Source: Planctomycetota bacterium (GTDB taxonomy: Bacteria; Planctomycetota; JACOTG01; JAJDCM01). Taken from it: DNA of 64,000 nt. Under the pieces are notes generated by a model, which did no database searches, was not told the DNA's origin, and saw nothing but the letters and a program-made list of their open reading frames with translations. The position numbers and the translations under genes are program-made. Where the stretch lies: contig JAJDCM010000367.1 in the NCBI GenBank assembly GCA_029260825.1, positions 16,584 to 80,583 on the forward strand. Reading direction: 5' to 3'. Shown piece by piece: positions 27,796 through 38,121 of this stretch. Position 1 is the first letter of the stretch, and the number at the start of each line of letters is the position of its first letter.

Positions 27796-29448
27796 TCATG
27801 GCTTTTCCTGAGAACTGCTCGGAGCGGAATCCGACGACTCGAGGCCATGCCGATAAACATGAACATCCCTCTGTGGAAATGGAATGGAAACACCCTGTCG
27901 ATCGAACTCTTCCTTCACCTTTCGAGTCACGTCCCAGTAGACGTCCCAATAGTCCTCAGTCTTGACCCATGGGCGACAGATGAAGTTGACGGAAGAATCG
28001 GCCAGTTCGTGAACCCGAACATTTGGCGCCGGATCTTTCAAGACGGCAGGGTGTTCCGCGAGGATACCCTCCATGATCGAATGCGCCTTTTCAATGTCGT
28101 CGTCGTAGCCGATGCCGAACACGAGGTCGACGCGGCGCTGGTGACTACCCGTGACATTCGTAATCACGCCTCCCCAGACCGCGTTGTTGGGAACGACCAA
28201 CACCTTGTTGTCCAGAGTTTGGATTCTCGTGGACACAAGGTTCAACGAAGACACCTTGCCGGAAACGCCCGCGACGTCGATCAAATCACCGACATCAAAG
28301 GGTCGGTAGACCAGGATCATGATACCGCTGGCAAAGTTGCCAAGGCTCTCCTGCAATGCAAACGCAACGACAAAACCCGCTGCGCCGACCAAGGCAAGTA
28401 GCGGGCCGATGTCCACGCCAAGCGCCGAGATCGCCACAACCAGCCCCATGAGAAAGACGACCCTTCCCGAAATCTTCTCGACAAAATCCCCCATCAAGCT
28501 CGTGACTCTTCGTGACTTCCTAACTGCCCGGGAAACCACCTTGCGGATAGCGACAGACAGAACCAAGAAAATGGCGAAGATCACGATGCTCTTCAACACA
28601 TTCAATCCCCAGTGAATCCCTCCCTCCGGAGATTTGAGCCAACCGTACAGAGCTGTTCTCGTGGCGCTGACATCCGTGAGATCGACGTGCAACTCGGACA
28701 CCGCATCCAGATAGACCTGCCGGGATGCGGCCTCCCCTCCCTTGGTTTCAAGGGCCGCCAGCACAGCAGCCGCACGCTGCACAAGGGCGGCACGCTGGCT
28801 TCTGAGCAGATTGAGTTCCTCAAGGAGAGTCGTCCTCTGACGTGACAGTTCTTCGGCTTCCCCGCCATCGGGTAGGAGCGAAGCTTCTTCGAGCACGTTT
28901 TCCATCCCCTCGAGCTTCTTTGCCCCATCTCGAATCGGCGGCTCTTTTACTGCTTGTGTCTCGGTAGTCACCGGGGCTTGTTGCTCAAGCTGCTTCTTGA
29001 GCAACAGGATGGCAATATTCGCCTCCGCGATCTCCTCGACTTTCTCCTGCACCAAGGCACACCAGGCGTCAGCCTCAACCTCAAGCTGATCTTTGTTCAG
29101 GGGAAAGATGAGCCAACTAAGCTCTTCCAACGAGACGGTCGGAACCGAAGTCGTCCTTGGCTTTGCTTCTACCTTCTCGTCAGCTTTTGCTACGGACCCC
29201 TGTAGGCACAAAATGCTGACCAGAAACAGGATCAGACAGAGCAGGTGAGTTCGCACCCTATGAACTCTCGCTGGTGAGGCTCCCGTGAGTCGTGATCTCC
29301 GATACAACGAAAAGTAATGAGACCGGTCGGTTACCAGCTCTGAATTCAAACCGGACCGATCCGACCTGACCGACAGAAAGGATCCCAAAGAAGAAGGGCC
29401 AAAGTTCACTTCATTTTCCTCGCTTTTCACGGCTTTTTCTCTCAACAA
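27796..29448 (-). CDS. MscS-family mechanosensitive ion channel
   Basis: LVGAAGFVVAFALQESLGNFASGIMILVYRPFDVGDLIDVAGVSGKVSSLNLVSTRIQTLDNKVLVVPNNAVWGGVITN. Confidence 0.95.
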   Translation of the reverse strand: MLREKAVKSEENEVNFGPSSLGSFLSVRSDRSGLNSELVTDRSHYFSLYRRSRLTGASPARVHRVRTHLLCLILFLVSILCLQGSVAKADEKVEAKPRTTSVPTVSLEELSWLIFPLNKDQLEVEADAWCALVQEKVEEIAEANIAILLLKKQLEQQAPVTTETQAVKEPPIRDGAKKLEGMENVLEEASLLPDGGEAEELSRQRTTLLEELNLLRSQRAALVQRAAAVLAALETKGGEAASRQVYLDAVSELHVDLTDVSATRTALYGWLKSPEGGIHWGLNVLKSIVIFAIFLVLSVAIRKVVSRAVRKSRRVTSLMGDFVEKISGRVVFLMGLVVAISALGVDIGPLLALVGAAGFVVAFALQESLGNFASGIMILVYRPFDVGDLIDVAGVSGKVSSLNLVSTRIQTLDNKVLVVPNNAVWGGVITNVTGSHQRRVDLVFGIGYDDDIEKAHSIMEGILAEHPAVLKDPAPNVRVHELADSSVNFICRPWVKTEDYWDVYWDVTRKVKEEFDRQGVSIPFPQRDVHVYRHGLESSDSAPSSSQEKP

Positions 29449-29553
29449 GATCCCCTCACCCGATGTTAGGATCGGCCCCCAAATAATCGTGACTCATCAG
29501 GACAACGTGAGGTCGCAACACTTGCGATCCTCTCTTCTTGCAAAGGAACTCAC

Positions 29554-30600
29554 ATGCCCCGTGGTGTCTTGCCTCCGCTCCCTCTCTGGTTGTTCTGCAC
29601 TTTTCTTCTTGCCTCGCCTGGAGCAGCAGATGAAGTGACTGTCAAGGGCGTTGTGCTTCGAGGCAGCATTATCGAGGTAACAGCGGAGAGCATCGTCTTC
29701 GAAACCGAGTATGGTGAGGGCTCGATCACAATCCCGTTTGATACCATCGATGCGCTCGTGACGGAAGGCTCTTTCTTGATTCTTTACGGTGACGACGGCG
29801 AGATCTCAGGGAGGCTCCTTGGAGTAAGAGAAGGGAGGCTATTGGTCGGAACGGAGCCCATCAACCTTGACACCATTGTCAGAGGATCGTCCGACACGGA
29901 CCTATCCGGCTACGATCGATTCAGGAATGATTTCCGGCACTGGCATGCAGAGCTAAGCCTCGGAATCGGCTACAAAGCCTCCACCACCGATGAGGTTGAC
30001 GTCGCCGTCGGCTTTCGGGTCGAGCGAATCAAAAACCCCGCTCGCCTCCTGGCGGAAATCAATTGGATCTATGAAAATGAAAAGAAAAACAACCAGGATC
30101 GAAGTACGACAGACAACGAGATCCGGGGGCTAGTCAAAGCCGAGCACCGCTTCAGCGAACGGTGGTTCGGCTACACATCCCACGACGGCGAGTATGATGA
30201 GCTGGACAATCTGAGCCTGCGCTACGTTGGCAAGGTTGGCCCGGGCTACTGGCTCTTGAAAAATGATGACTATTACTGGCAAATCGAATCCGGAATTGGC
30301 TATGCCTATGATCGTTTTTTCGGTGGAGACCGGGAAGAGTTTGCCGCCCTGCCGATCGGCACCGAAGCCATGGTAAAACTTCCCGGGGGAGCAACATTTC
30401 GAGCTCGAGCCGACTACTTACCCTCGCTACAAGACTGGACAGGTGACTATCTACTGCGAGCAGACGCCTCCCTCACCGTCCCCATCGACAAGAGCCTCTC
30501 CCTCAAAGCTTCCATCCTCGAGACCTATGACAGCACCCCTGACCCGGGCTCCGAAAAGAATGAACTGAAGTTTCTGTTCGGCCTGGCATTGCACTTCTAA
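29554..30600 (+). CDS. DUF481-like outer-membrane/salt-induced barrel protein
   Basis: Signal peptide; LSLGIGYKASTTDEVDVAVGFRVERIKNPARLLAEINWIYENEKKNN... RYVGKVGPGYWLLKNDDYYWQIESGIGYAYDRFF... ending LKFLFGLALHF. Confidence 0.8.
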   Translation: MPRGVLPPLPLWLFCTFLLASPGAADEVTVKGVVLRGSIIEVTAESIVFETEYGEGSITIPFDTIDALVTEGSFLILYGDDGEISGRLLGVREGRLLVGTEPINLDTIVRGSSDTDLSGYDRFRNDFRHWHAELSLGIGYKASTTDEVDVAVGFRVERIKNPARLLAEINWIYENEKKNNQDRSTTDNEIRGLVKAEHRFSERWFGYTSHDGEYDELDNLSLRYVGKVGPGYWLLKNDDYYWQIESGIGYAYDRFFGGDREEFAALPIGTEAMVKLPGGATFRARADYLPSLQDWTGDYLLRADASLTVPIDKSLSLKASILETYDSTPDPGSEKNELKFLFGLALHF

Positions 30601-30855
30601 CCAGTTCACCACGAGAACCGCCTAGCCCGGATGAATCATGAGTTTGAGCGAGAATCATCCGGGCCTTGTGCCTGCTTCCGTTTCCACTCGTCCGTGAGCA
30701 GACCCTCGAAACCCCAGTTCTCCTCCTCGATCTCCTGGATGACCACGTGGATATGCTGAGGCTTCTTCGCAAGTTCGCGAGCTCCGCAAGGAAAATCAAG
30801 CAGACGATCGACCTCAAGGAAGAGGTGATCTCGAGGCGCTTGCGAAAGGCCCGAC

Positions 30856-32313
30856 CTAGTTATTCTGAAAAGCCACGAGCTTCTGATCCAGCTCGGCAAG
30901 AACCCTGGGATCAACGGTCAGATGCTGGCTCTGATTCTCCCAGAAGTCAGCCGATCGATCGTAGTACTCGATTTCGCCGTTCCCATACTTGATGTACTTG
31001 ACCCTTTGCGTGATGATGCCGGCATAGCTTGGCATCCGGCACTCCGAGGTGGCCACACACGTGTCATTTGCGGGGTCCGGAGATCTGCGCTCAATGAATA
31101 TTTCATCGTGGATCTTGAGCTTGGATCCGTTGAGAATCGGGACAAAGCTTCTTCCGTCAAGAACGGTTTGTGGATGAGCCCCCGCCAGGTCAACAATTGT
31201 CGCGGTCAAATCCACCGTCGTGAGCAGTGCATCAGATGTCACCCCCCTACCCATCCCAGGACCAAATGCCATTGCCGGCACTCTCACCGACTCGTCGTAG
31301 GGAGAATTCTTCTGGTTGCCAAGTCGATGCTCACCTAGCGAATATCCGTTGTCCGAGAAGAAGAGGATCACCGTATTCTCAAGGACCTCCAGATCCCGAA
31401 GAACCCCAACGATGTCCACAAACGCTCGATCCACCGATCGGAGTGATTCAGCCATGTTCACATGAATCTGGTCGTAGTGATCGAGTTCCACAGAATCTGG
31501 ATCCAGATTCCGCACCCATGTCGGCTTGTCGGAGACATCAGACTCGTTATAGTTCGGTGGTCGCGGGATCTCCCCGGCGTAGGAACCGATATCGGGAGGG
31601 GCAGGCGTCGCCGGCACGTGGGGTGCCGAAAAGTTGAGATAGGCAAAGAAGGGTTTTCGATCGACGGCCGTCGCATTTACCGAAGAGCGAATAAAGGCGA
31701 TCGTGTGATCACGCAACACCGATGTCGAATAATCCCTCTCTTGAGAGAAGTAGTACCTTCGCCTACCGTTTTCGATCAGCTGATAGTGGTAGTACAATGG
31801 AGAGCCCATGGCTCTCCAGTCATCCCAACCCGGAGGGATGTCGGGCGCGATCGCATCGTACAAATTCATGTACTTCCCGTGCAGAGCCGTTCGATATCCT
31901 GCGTCTTGCAGCCACACTCCCAGCGTTGATTCATCAAGACCTGAATCTCTGAAATATGCGGCTCCCCCCCGCCCGATCGAGCCCAGGTCGCTATTCAGCC
32001 ACATCTGTGTGTGATGGGGATAGCGCCCGGTCAAAACCGCAGCTCGGGACGGATTGCAAAGAGGGGTCACCACGAAAAAGTTGTCGAGAATAACTCCCTT
32101 TGTCTCGAAGAAGCCAAGTGTTCGATCCAGAAAGACTCGGTGCCGGTTCGCCATATCGTCAACCGAGACGAGCAAGACGTTCGGTCGCACAAACGGCCGC
32201 TGGCCCTGGGCCGATGCCTGGAACAGGCCGAGCGTGAACGAAAGAGCACAGACGCAGCAACATCCTCTAGGCACGGTACGATCCTCCCTCGGGGCGAGGT
32301 GCGCGGTGATCAC
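30856..32313 (-). CDS. Sulfatase (Cys-type)
   Basis: RPNVLLVSVDDMANRH ... TPLCNPSRAAVLTGRYPHHTQMW (C-x-P-S-R) ... FFSDNGYSLGEHRLGNQKNSPYDESVRVP. A GTG near 32274 could be the true start. Confidence 0.93.
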   Translation of the reverse strand: MITAHLAPREDRTVPRGCCCVCALSFTLGLFQASAQGQRPFVRPNVLLVSVDDMANRHRVFLDRTLGFFETKGVILDNFFVVTPLCNPSRAAVLTGRYPHHTQMWLNSDLGSIGRGGAAYFRDSGLDESTLGVWLQDAGYRTALHGKYMNLYDAIAPDIPPGWDDWRAMGSPLYYHYQLIENGRRRYYFSQERDYSTSVLRDHTIAFIRSSVNATAVDRKPFFAYLNFSAPHVPATPAPPDIGSYAGEIPRPPNYNESDVSDKPTWVRNLDPDSVELDHYDQIHVNMAESLRSVDRAFVDIVGVLRDLEVLENTVILFFSDNGYSLGEHRLGNQKNSPYDESVRVPAMAFGPGMGRGVTSDALLTTVDLTATIVDLAGAHPQTVLDGRSFVPILNGSKLKIHDEIFIERRSPDPANDTCVATSECRMPSYAGIITQRVKYIKYGNGEIEYYDRSADFWENQSQHLTVDPRVLAELDQKLVAFQNN

Positions 32314-32768
32314 AGATCATCACCTACGCACGGGAAGAACTAAGAGCTACTCGTGTCCTGGCTAGCCCGCATTACTCATGAAAGGACGGCCGAAACCGCG
32401 GGCTAATGGGAGTGGATGCGAAATCGACGTTCAAACGGAAGGGAAAAACCTGAGATGGGCGAGCCACAAGGGTGTCGCCCTCGCTGACTGGAAGAGTTAC
32501 TCTCCTCTGCTTCATGAAAATTGACGAAGCAGCCTGGAAGCGTCCGACTGACGGACAATCTGGCGAAAACATTCGCATCCATCATCTTAACGTCCCCCCA
32601 CAGAACTGACCGACATTTGACCAGACACCTTCCTGGTAGTCAACACTATTTCCATAATAATCGGTCAGACCATCTTCATCGGCACGCTTCGGAACCCACT
32701 ATCACGAGTAGATCTGGCAATAGATTCATGGTAGCCGTTACTCGGTCAAACTTCACTACCGACGTGGT

Positions 32769-35513
32769 TCAGTCGACCTTCCTCGCCGGCCGAACCCCAA
32801 GTGCGTTATACTTCAAACCCGCTGAATCATAAAACCGGGACGAGGATCTACAGCCGGAAGGAGGATCAAGAAAGCTACCACCACGCACCACAGCGTTGAT
32901 CTCCGCACCCGGAAAACTCACCTCACGCAAACCATCTCCTGGGCGAACAGGAAACGAGTAGGAACCGGATGGGTCGCGGCACCACTCGGAGACATTTCCC
33001 AGGACATCATGCAGCCCAAAAAGATTGGGACGAAACGAGCCGACCGGAGCGTGGATCACGTAGCCGTCATCGAGAGACTCCTCACAATCCAGCCCAGGGC
33101 GACGGATCTGTGCCATTCGAAATCCATCCGAAACGTTGGCGGCATTCGCAAGAGAGGAGACCTCATTGCCAGTCCACCAGCTCCCCGTGGTGGATGCCCG
33201 AGCCGAATATTCCCATTGAGCTTCCGTGGGCAGAACGAGTCGGAGTCGACCAAGAACATCGGCGCACTGGTATCGATCCACATTCTCAACCGGATGAATG
33301 AAAGAGTGTGGAGACTTGGACCGACTCCACCATTCCTCCCAGTTGTTTGCACCACAATAGCTGGGATTCTCGCCGGTCGTACGCATCCACTGGGCCTGAT
33401 TCATTTCATACTTGGAAAGAAAGAACGGGTCCAGAGTAACGGTTCGTACAGGACCCTCGTCCCCTCCAGCAAACGGATCTCGATTCGGACCTGCAGTCCG
33501 TCTCTTTACCGCTCCCATCCGGAATGATCCGCCAGGAATGAGAACAAACACGAGGCCCGTGTCCGTGTCGATCAAGATCTTTCCCGTTTCATCACGACCG
33601 GGCATCTTGCCCGACTGCAGAAGCAGGAACTCCCACAGCCCCGATTCGGAATCGCGCCCGATGGGAACCAAACCGACCTGATGGTCCATCTGCAACCCCT
33701 CGTAGGCAGGGCACTCCTCCTGGTTCGCGATGGATCGAATCGCTTCTTTCCATTCCCCCGCGTAGTCTTCGACCGACTCCTTGTAGATTGCGCTCGCTCG
33801 GTTCAATCTCTGCTGAACATCGGCAATGAGCCCAATCGCGGGATCAGGATCAACAAAGGTTTCAAGTTGAGTTACGAGTTCCGCCAGGACATCGTTAATC
33901 CACTGGGCTTCCGTGTCTTCAAACCTGTAGGAACTCGCGCCAGGAATAGGTTGCCCCGAATCCTCGGCTTGCTTGATGGCGCCCTTTCGAATCCGGCCCA
34001 GGGTTTCCCGATGCTTCTGTCGATTTGCCGCAAGGTCCTTGGCGTTTTCAAGCCAGGCCTCCATGTCATCAATTCTCTCGGGATAAGCGGGCCATAGTGA
34101 TCCGGCGGAGGAGGTAGCATCCGCCAGCCGCTTCGCGTCGGAAAGCTGAAGGATCTCCTTTTTCTGTGCGCGCTCCCGCTCTTCTGCTCTTTCTGCAGCC
34201 TCGCGCGCTTCTCTCTCCTTGGCTTCCGCCTCCTGAGCACGAATTCTCTCCTGATCAGCCAGAGACCAGCCTTCTTTTGCTTCCGCCTCTCGACGCTCCG
34301 CGAGGGAGCGCGCCTCCTGGGCATCGACAGTTGCCGAAGCGGCTCGAAAGTAAAAAACCGTAGCTGTGATTCCTCCCGCAACGACGACCAACAGGATCGC
34401 CGCGATGCTACTCACCAGGCCAGCGTTCTTCTTCACGAACTTCTTGATGCGGTAGCCCCCGCTGGGAGGGCCCGCAGAAACAGGTTCGTCATTGAGATGA
34501 CGTTGAATGTCGGCGGCCAGGTCGGATGCGGTGGCATAGCGGCGGGTTCGGTCCTTCTCCAGCGCTTTCATTGTGATCCAGTCCAGATCACCTTTAAGAC
34601 GGCGAACCAGCGCATGCCCACTCACCTGACAGCGAGATGACGCAACGGACGTCAGGCTTTCCTCAGATCCGATCTTCGTGCTCGGTTTCTTGGGCTCTTC
34701 CTCCCAGAGTCGTCTTCGCACCGCATCCACCGCGCCTCGGGGCTCCTGGGTTGGATGCGGCGTCATCTCAAGAGGAAGAGAACCCACGAGAAGCTGGTAG
34801 AGGATGACACCCAGCGAATAGATGTCGGTTCTCGTGTCAATGTCGAGAGTTGTCGGGTCGGCCTGCTCCGGACTCATGTAATCCGGAGTTCCCATCATCA
34901 CGCCGATTGATGTGACACATGTCTTGTCTGTCAACCGGTGCCCTCCGATGGCCTTTGCAAGACCAAAGTCGATGATCTTCGGGATGGGCCGGTTGTCTTC
35001 TTCCGAGACGATGATGTTGGAGGGTTTGAGATCCCGATGAATGATTGCCTTTTGATGAGCGTGCTGGACGCCAAGGCAGATGTCCCGGAACAACTCCAGG
35101 CGCTCCCGGATCCGGAGCTTCTGCCGATCGCAATGCTCGATGAAAGGGATTCCCTTCACGTACTCCATGGCGAAATACGGCCGTCCATCCCGGGTAGCAC
35201 CGGCAAGAAGAATCCGAGAAATATTGGGGTGGCTCATCAGGGCCAGTGCCTGTCTCTCCGATTCAAACCTGGCGATGACCGATTCGGTGTCCATGCCGGC
35301 TCTTATGACTTTGAGCGCGACCTTTTGCCGAACCGGTTCTTGCTGCTCGGCAAGATAAACGGTCCCCATCCCACCTTCACCGATCGTGGAAAGGATCTTG
35401 TAAGGACCGATGGTCTCGTGAGTCGGGTGTGGAGTGCGAGTAAAACCCGGTTCCTCGTCGGAAAACCGGGTTGGTTCCTCCGAATCGCCGAAGGAAAAGT
35501 CGTCGTTCATCAT
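32769..35513 (-). CDS. Ser/Thr protein kinase fused to C-terminal FGE/SUMF1-like domain
   Basis: [42 protein letters not shown]; coiled coil; C-terminal [15 protein letters not shown] ... [23 protein letters not shown] ... [18 protein letters not shown] ... VVRGGSF. Confidence 0.94.
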   Translation of the reverse strand: MMNDDFSFGDSEEPTRFSDEEPGFTRTPHPTHETIGPYKILSTIGEGGMGTVYLAEQQEPVRQKVALKVIRAGMDTESVIARFESERQALALMSHPNISRILLAGATRDGRPYFAMEYVKGIPFIEHCDRQKLRIRERLELFRDICLGVQHAHQKAIIHRDLKPSNIIVSEEDNRPIPKIIDFGLAKAIGGHRLTDKTCVTSIGVMMGTPDYMSPEQADPTTLDIDTRTDIYSLGVILYQLLVGSLPLEMTPHPTQEPRGAVDAVRRRLWEEEPKKPSTKIGSEESLTSVASSRCQVSGHALVRRLKGDLDWITMKALEKDRTRRYATASDLAADIQRHLNDEPVSAGPPSGGYRIKKFVKKNAGLVSSIAAILLVVVAGGITATVFYFRAASATVDAQEARSLAERREAEAKEGWSLADQERIRAQEAEAKEREAREAAERAEERERAQKKEILQLSDAKRLADATSSAGSLWPAYPERIDDMEAWLENAKDLAANRQKHRETLGRIRKGAIKQAEDSGQPIPGASSYRFEDTEAQWINDVLAELVTQLETFVDPDPAIGLIADVQQRLNRASAIYKESVEDYAGEWKEAIRSIANQEECPAYEGLQMDHQVGLVPIGRDSESGLWEFLLLQSGKMPGRDETGKILIDTDTGLVFVLIPGGSFRMGAVKRRTAGPNRDPFAGGDEGPVRTVTLDPFFLSKYEMNQAQWMRTTGENPSYCGANNWEEWWSRSKSPHSFIHPVENVDRYQCADVLGRLRLVLPTEAQWEYSARASTTGSWWTGNEVSSLANAANVSDGFRMAQIRRPGLDCEESLDDGYVIHAPVGSFRPNLFGLHDVLGNVSEWCRDPSGSYSFPVRPGDGLREVSFPGAEINAVVRGGSFLDPPSGCRSSSRFYDSAGLKYNALGVRPARKVD

Positions 35514-35691
35514 TCTTGTTTTGGCCCCTGGAGAGTTTTCTCTCTCCCAATGATAGGGGGCCAAAAGGCCGCTTGCAAGCCTCCCTCCCATTCGCACGGT
35601 CGGTACCAGACGTAGGGCCACCAAATCGGGGGCGTGTCATCCCCCGCGGAGCATCCGGTCGATCCGAGGATTCGGATCCCAAGACATCCTT

Positions 35692-36399
35692 CTACTGCCG
35701 GTTTCCTGCGGCAGGATGACTCATGCTCGAAGCAGAACCCTCGAGGGGGACAAACTGCAGTGGCGGCAGAGCGATTCTCGTCTTCTCCAGCTCCTCACCG
35801 GATAGAAACACCCGGATCAAGCGCCAGGCCTCGGGGAGGCTCATCCAGGTTTCGTGACCGGCGCCATCAATGATCAAGTGGGTTGATTCTGAAAACCCCC
35901 AGCGCACCTCCTCAGCCTGAAAAGGTGGTGTGTTGCAGTCGAGAGTACCGCTGATGAAACGAGTGGGGGCCGATGAGATGACCGGAGCACGAAAGCCGTC
36001 ACCAAGATCTGGCGCATTCCAGAGCGCATCGACTTTGGCGTATTCAAGATTGACCGCCGACCCCAGGAGGCTCGCTCTCTCTTCGAAAGCAATCCGGCTT
36101 GCCCGTTCCTTTGTCACCCCGGATGCACCGTCCATGACAAACAACAGGCCAGAAAGAAACGGTAGCTGTCCAAGCCTCCTGGTAACAAACCACTGCAAAA
36201 CAGACGAATCTCACTGATCAATCGAGTGGAGCAAAAGGGGAAACACGGGTAGATCGGATCGATCCCCCAGATCGGCCATCATCAAGAACAGCAGACCGAA
36301 AGAACCAACAGGAACAACCACGCTACGGCGAGTTCTCGGCTGGACGATCTTCACTGGCATCGGTTCTTTATTGAGCTTCGACAGTACACGACGTAGCAA
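35692..36399 (-). pseudogene. Decayed TAP-like alpha/beta hydrolase, N-terminus missing, in-frame TGA
   Basis: ORFs 36211..36399 and 35692..36198 are in the same frame: SFGLLFLMMADLGDRSDLPVFPLLLHSIDQ-*-DSSVLQWFVTRRLGQLPFLSGLLFVMDGASG...FISGTLDCNTPPFQAEE...LIIDGAGHETW. No GxSxG region upstream. Confidence 0.75.
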
Positions 36400-36410
36400 G
36401 GGAAGTCAGA

Positions 36411-37154
36411 TCACTTTTTCTTGCGCTCGCGACGAGTCGAGGGTCGCTTCGATCGAGCCTTGAGTGGAACCGGCGCCTCCATCGGAACCCCCAGATAGAG
36501 GACCAGCGCACGAGTCATCTCTTGCACCAGAGCCTCGTCACCGGACACAACGGACTCTGCATGAGGAGCGTTTCCAAATAGGATCTTTTCTCGACAGGCA
36601 GAGATAACAAAGAACAACCCCATTTCGACCGCTCGCTCGGGGTCGGGGTGTTCAATCTCGCCTCGCTTTTCCAGAAGAACCTCAACAACTCCACGATGCA
36701 GACGCGTTCGAGCCGATCGGATTGCGGGAGAAATCTCCTTCGGCCGTTGCCTGGCAAATGCGGTGACTGCTCTCATCAACCCGCGGCGCTGGCGATAGCT
36801 CCGCACGGTCCGGCCAACAAGCCGCTCGGCGCGCTCGACCAGACTCAACCCGACCCACAACTCAGGAGCGAGGACTTCCTCCATTTGCTCGGTGAGAGTC
36901 TTGTCGTACCTTTCATAGAGAGCGGGAAGAAGCGACTCCTTCTGAGGAAAGCGGGTGTAGAACGCCCCCACGGAGGTCGCGGCCGCGCGAACCACATCGG
37001 CGATGGTGATGTCCTCAAAGAGCTTCTCTTCAAGAAGCACTTCCATGGCATCAAGAATGCGCAGAAGAGTACGCCGACTTCTCTCCTGGCGTGGCGGGCG
37101 GACACCAGCGAGGTTAGCCTCGGGCACCAAAGGAGAAGCGGCGGAGACGTGCAT
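36411..37154 (-). CDS. TetR-family transcriptional regulator
   Basis: RSRRTLLRILDAMEVLLEEKLFEDITIADVVRAAATSVGAFYTRFPQKESLLPALYERY, typical TetR HTH. Confidence 0.93.
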   Translation of the reverse strand: MHVSAASPLVPEANLAGVRPPRQERSRRTLLRILDAMEVLLEEKLFEDITIADVVRAAATSVGAFYTRFPQKESLLPALYERYDKTLTEQMEEVLAPELWVGLSLVERAERLVGRTVRSYRQRRGLMRAVTAFARQRPKEISPAIRSARTRLHRGVVEVLLEKRGEIEHPDPERAVEMGLFFVISACREKILFGNAPHAESVVSGDEALVQEMTRALVLYLGVPMEAPVPLKARSKRPSTRRERKKK

Positions 37155-37170
37155 GGCGATACTCTCATTT

Positions 37171-37198
37171 CAGAATCAGAATCTTGATTCTGATTCTG
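37171..37198. promoter_or_regulatory. Perfect 28-bp palindrome, probable TetR operator
   Basis: CAGAATCAGAATC-TT-GATTCTGATTCTG: 13-bp perfect arms, 17 bp upstream of the TetR start codon. Confidence 0.8.
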
Positions 37199-37232
37199 GC
37201 GAAAACAGACCGCTTTGTCAAACCTCGTCCCG

Positions 37233-37256
37233 GGTCCTGCTCAGGACTTTTTTTTT
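37233..37256 (+). terminator. Terminator/attenuator-like hairpin in the cox operon leader
   Basis: GTCCT-GCTC-AGGAC followed by T9, upstream of coxB and downstream of the TetR operator. Confidence 0.5.
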
Positions 37257-37287
37257 GGAATTTCAAGCGTAGAATTGATACCTATAC

Positions 37288-38121
37288 ATGACAATCGGAT
37301 CTTTAATTAGCTTATTGTTTCTTCGACCCATGACCCTTCGGAAATTCGCGATGCCCTACCCAACTCGAGCATCTGCCGACGCTCATCTGATCGACGACCT
37401 CTTCAACCTTGCCATCATCTCGACAAGCATTGCCTTCCTGATCGTCCTTGCCATGCTCACCTATTTCGTGATCGTGGGAATTCGACGCTCCCGGGGACAC
37501 TACACCCACGGTACGTCCAAGCAGGCCTACATCTTCACCGCTCTTTTCGCCATCGTCGTCTTCATCGGACTAGACGTGAACCTCGCCTACTTCGACCAAA
37601 AAGCCTACGGCGTCGTGTTCAGCCGCGTTCCCGAGCCCAAGAACAACCTGGTCGTCCAGGTCTTCGCCAAGCAGTTCGAGTGGAACTTTCGGTACGCAGG
37701 AACGGATGAAAAATTCGGAACCGACGACGACATCATGACCGTCAACCAGCTCGTCGTTCCCACCAAAACGGACGTCATCCTGAAGATGCAGAGCCTGGAC
37801 GTCGTGCACTGTCTTTTCCTGCCGTCCCTCCGGATGAAGCAGGACGTCCTACCAGGCATGACGGTTTCTCTGATCTTTCAAGCCAACCTGACCACCAAGG
37901 CCGAGAAAGAGCGAAGGAACGATCCAGAGTGGGTCTTCGAGATCGCGTGCGCCGAGTTCTGCGGCCTGAATCACAGCGATATGAAAGGGAAGTTCCTCAT
38001 CCTCGAAAAAGACGAGTACACAACCTGGGAAGAAGAGCAGTCGATCGCGGCCGCTGACTTCGTCGCACCCGAAGTCTGGGAGCACTGGATGGACGGCAAC
38101 AGCGAGGAGAAAAGCGAATGA
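37288..38121 (+). CDS. coxB: Cytochrome c oxidase subunit II
   Basis: Two TMs then cupredoxin domain; CuA motif CAEFCGLNHSDM; VVHCLFLPSLRMKQDVLPG. Start may be 37330 or 37351. Confidence 0.95.
   Translation: MTIGSLISLLFLRPMTLRKFAMPYPTRASADAHLIDDLFNLAIISTSIAFLIVLAMLTYFVIVGIRRSRGHYTHGTSKQAYIFTALFAIVVFIGLDVNLAYFDQKAYGVVFSRVPEPKNNLVVQVFAKQFEWNFRYAGTDEKFGTDDDIMTVNQLVVPTKTDVILKMQSLDVVHCLFLPSLRMKQDVLPGMTVSLIFQANLTTKAEKERRNDPEWVFEIACAEFCGLNHSDMKGKFLILEKDEYTTWEEEQSIAAADFVAPEVWEHWMDGNSEEKSE

Noticed and set aside
32305-32324. GGTGAT-N8-ATCACC inverted repeat at the sulfatase 5' end
   Set aside because: Short arms and uncertain start codon; could be chance.
36199-36210. Selenocysteine readthrough at the TGA of the hydrolase
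   Set aside because: No catalytic motif expected at this position, N-terminal half missing, and no SECIS-like structure recognised; pseudogene is simpler.
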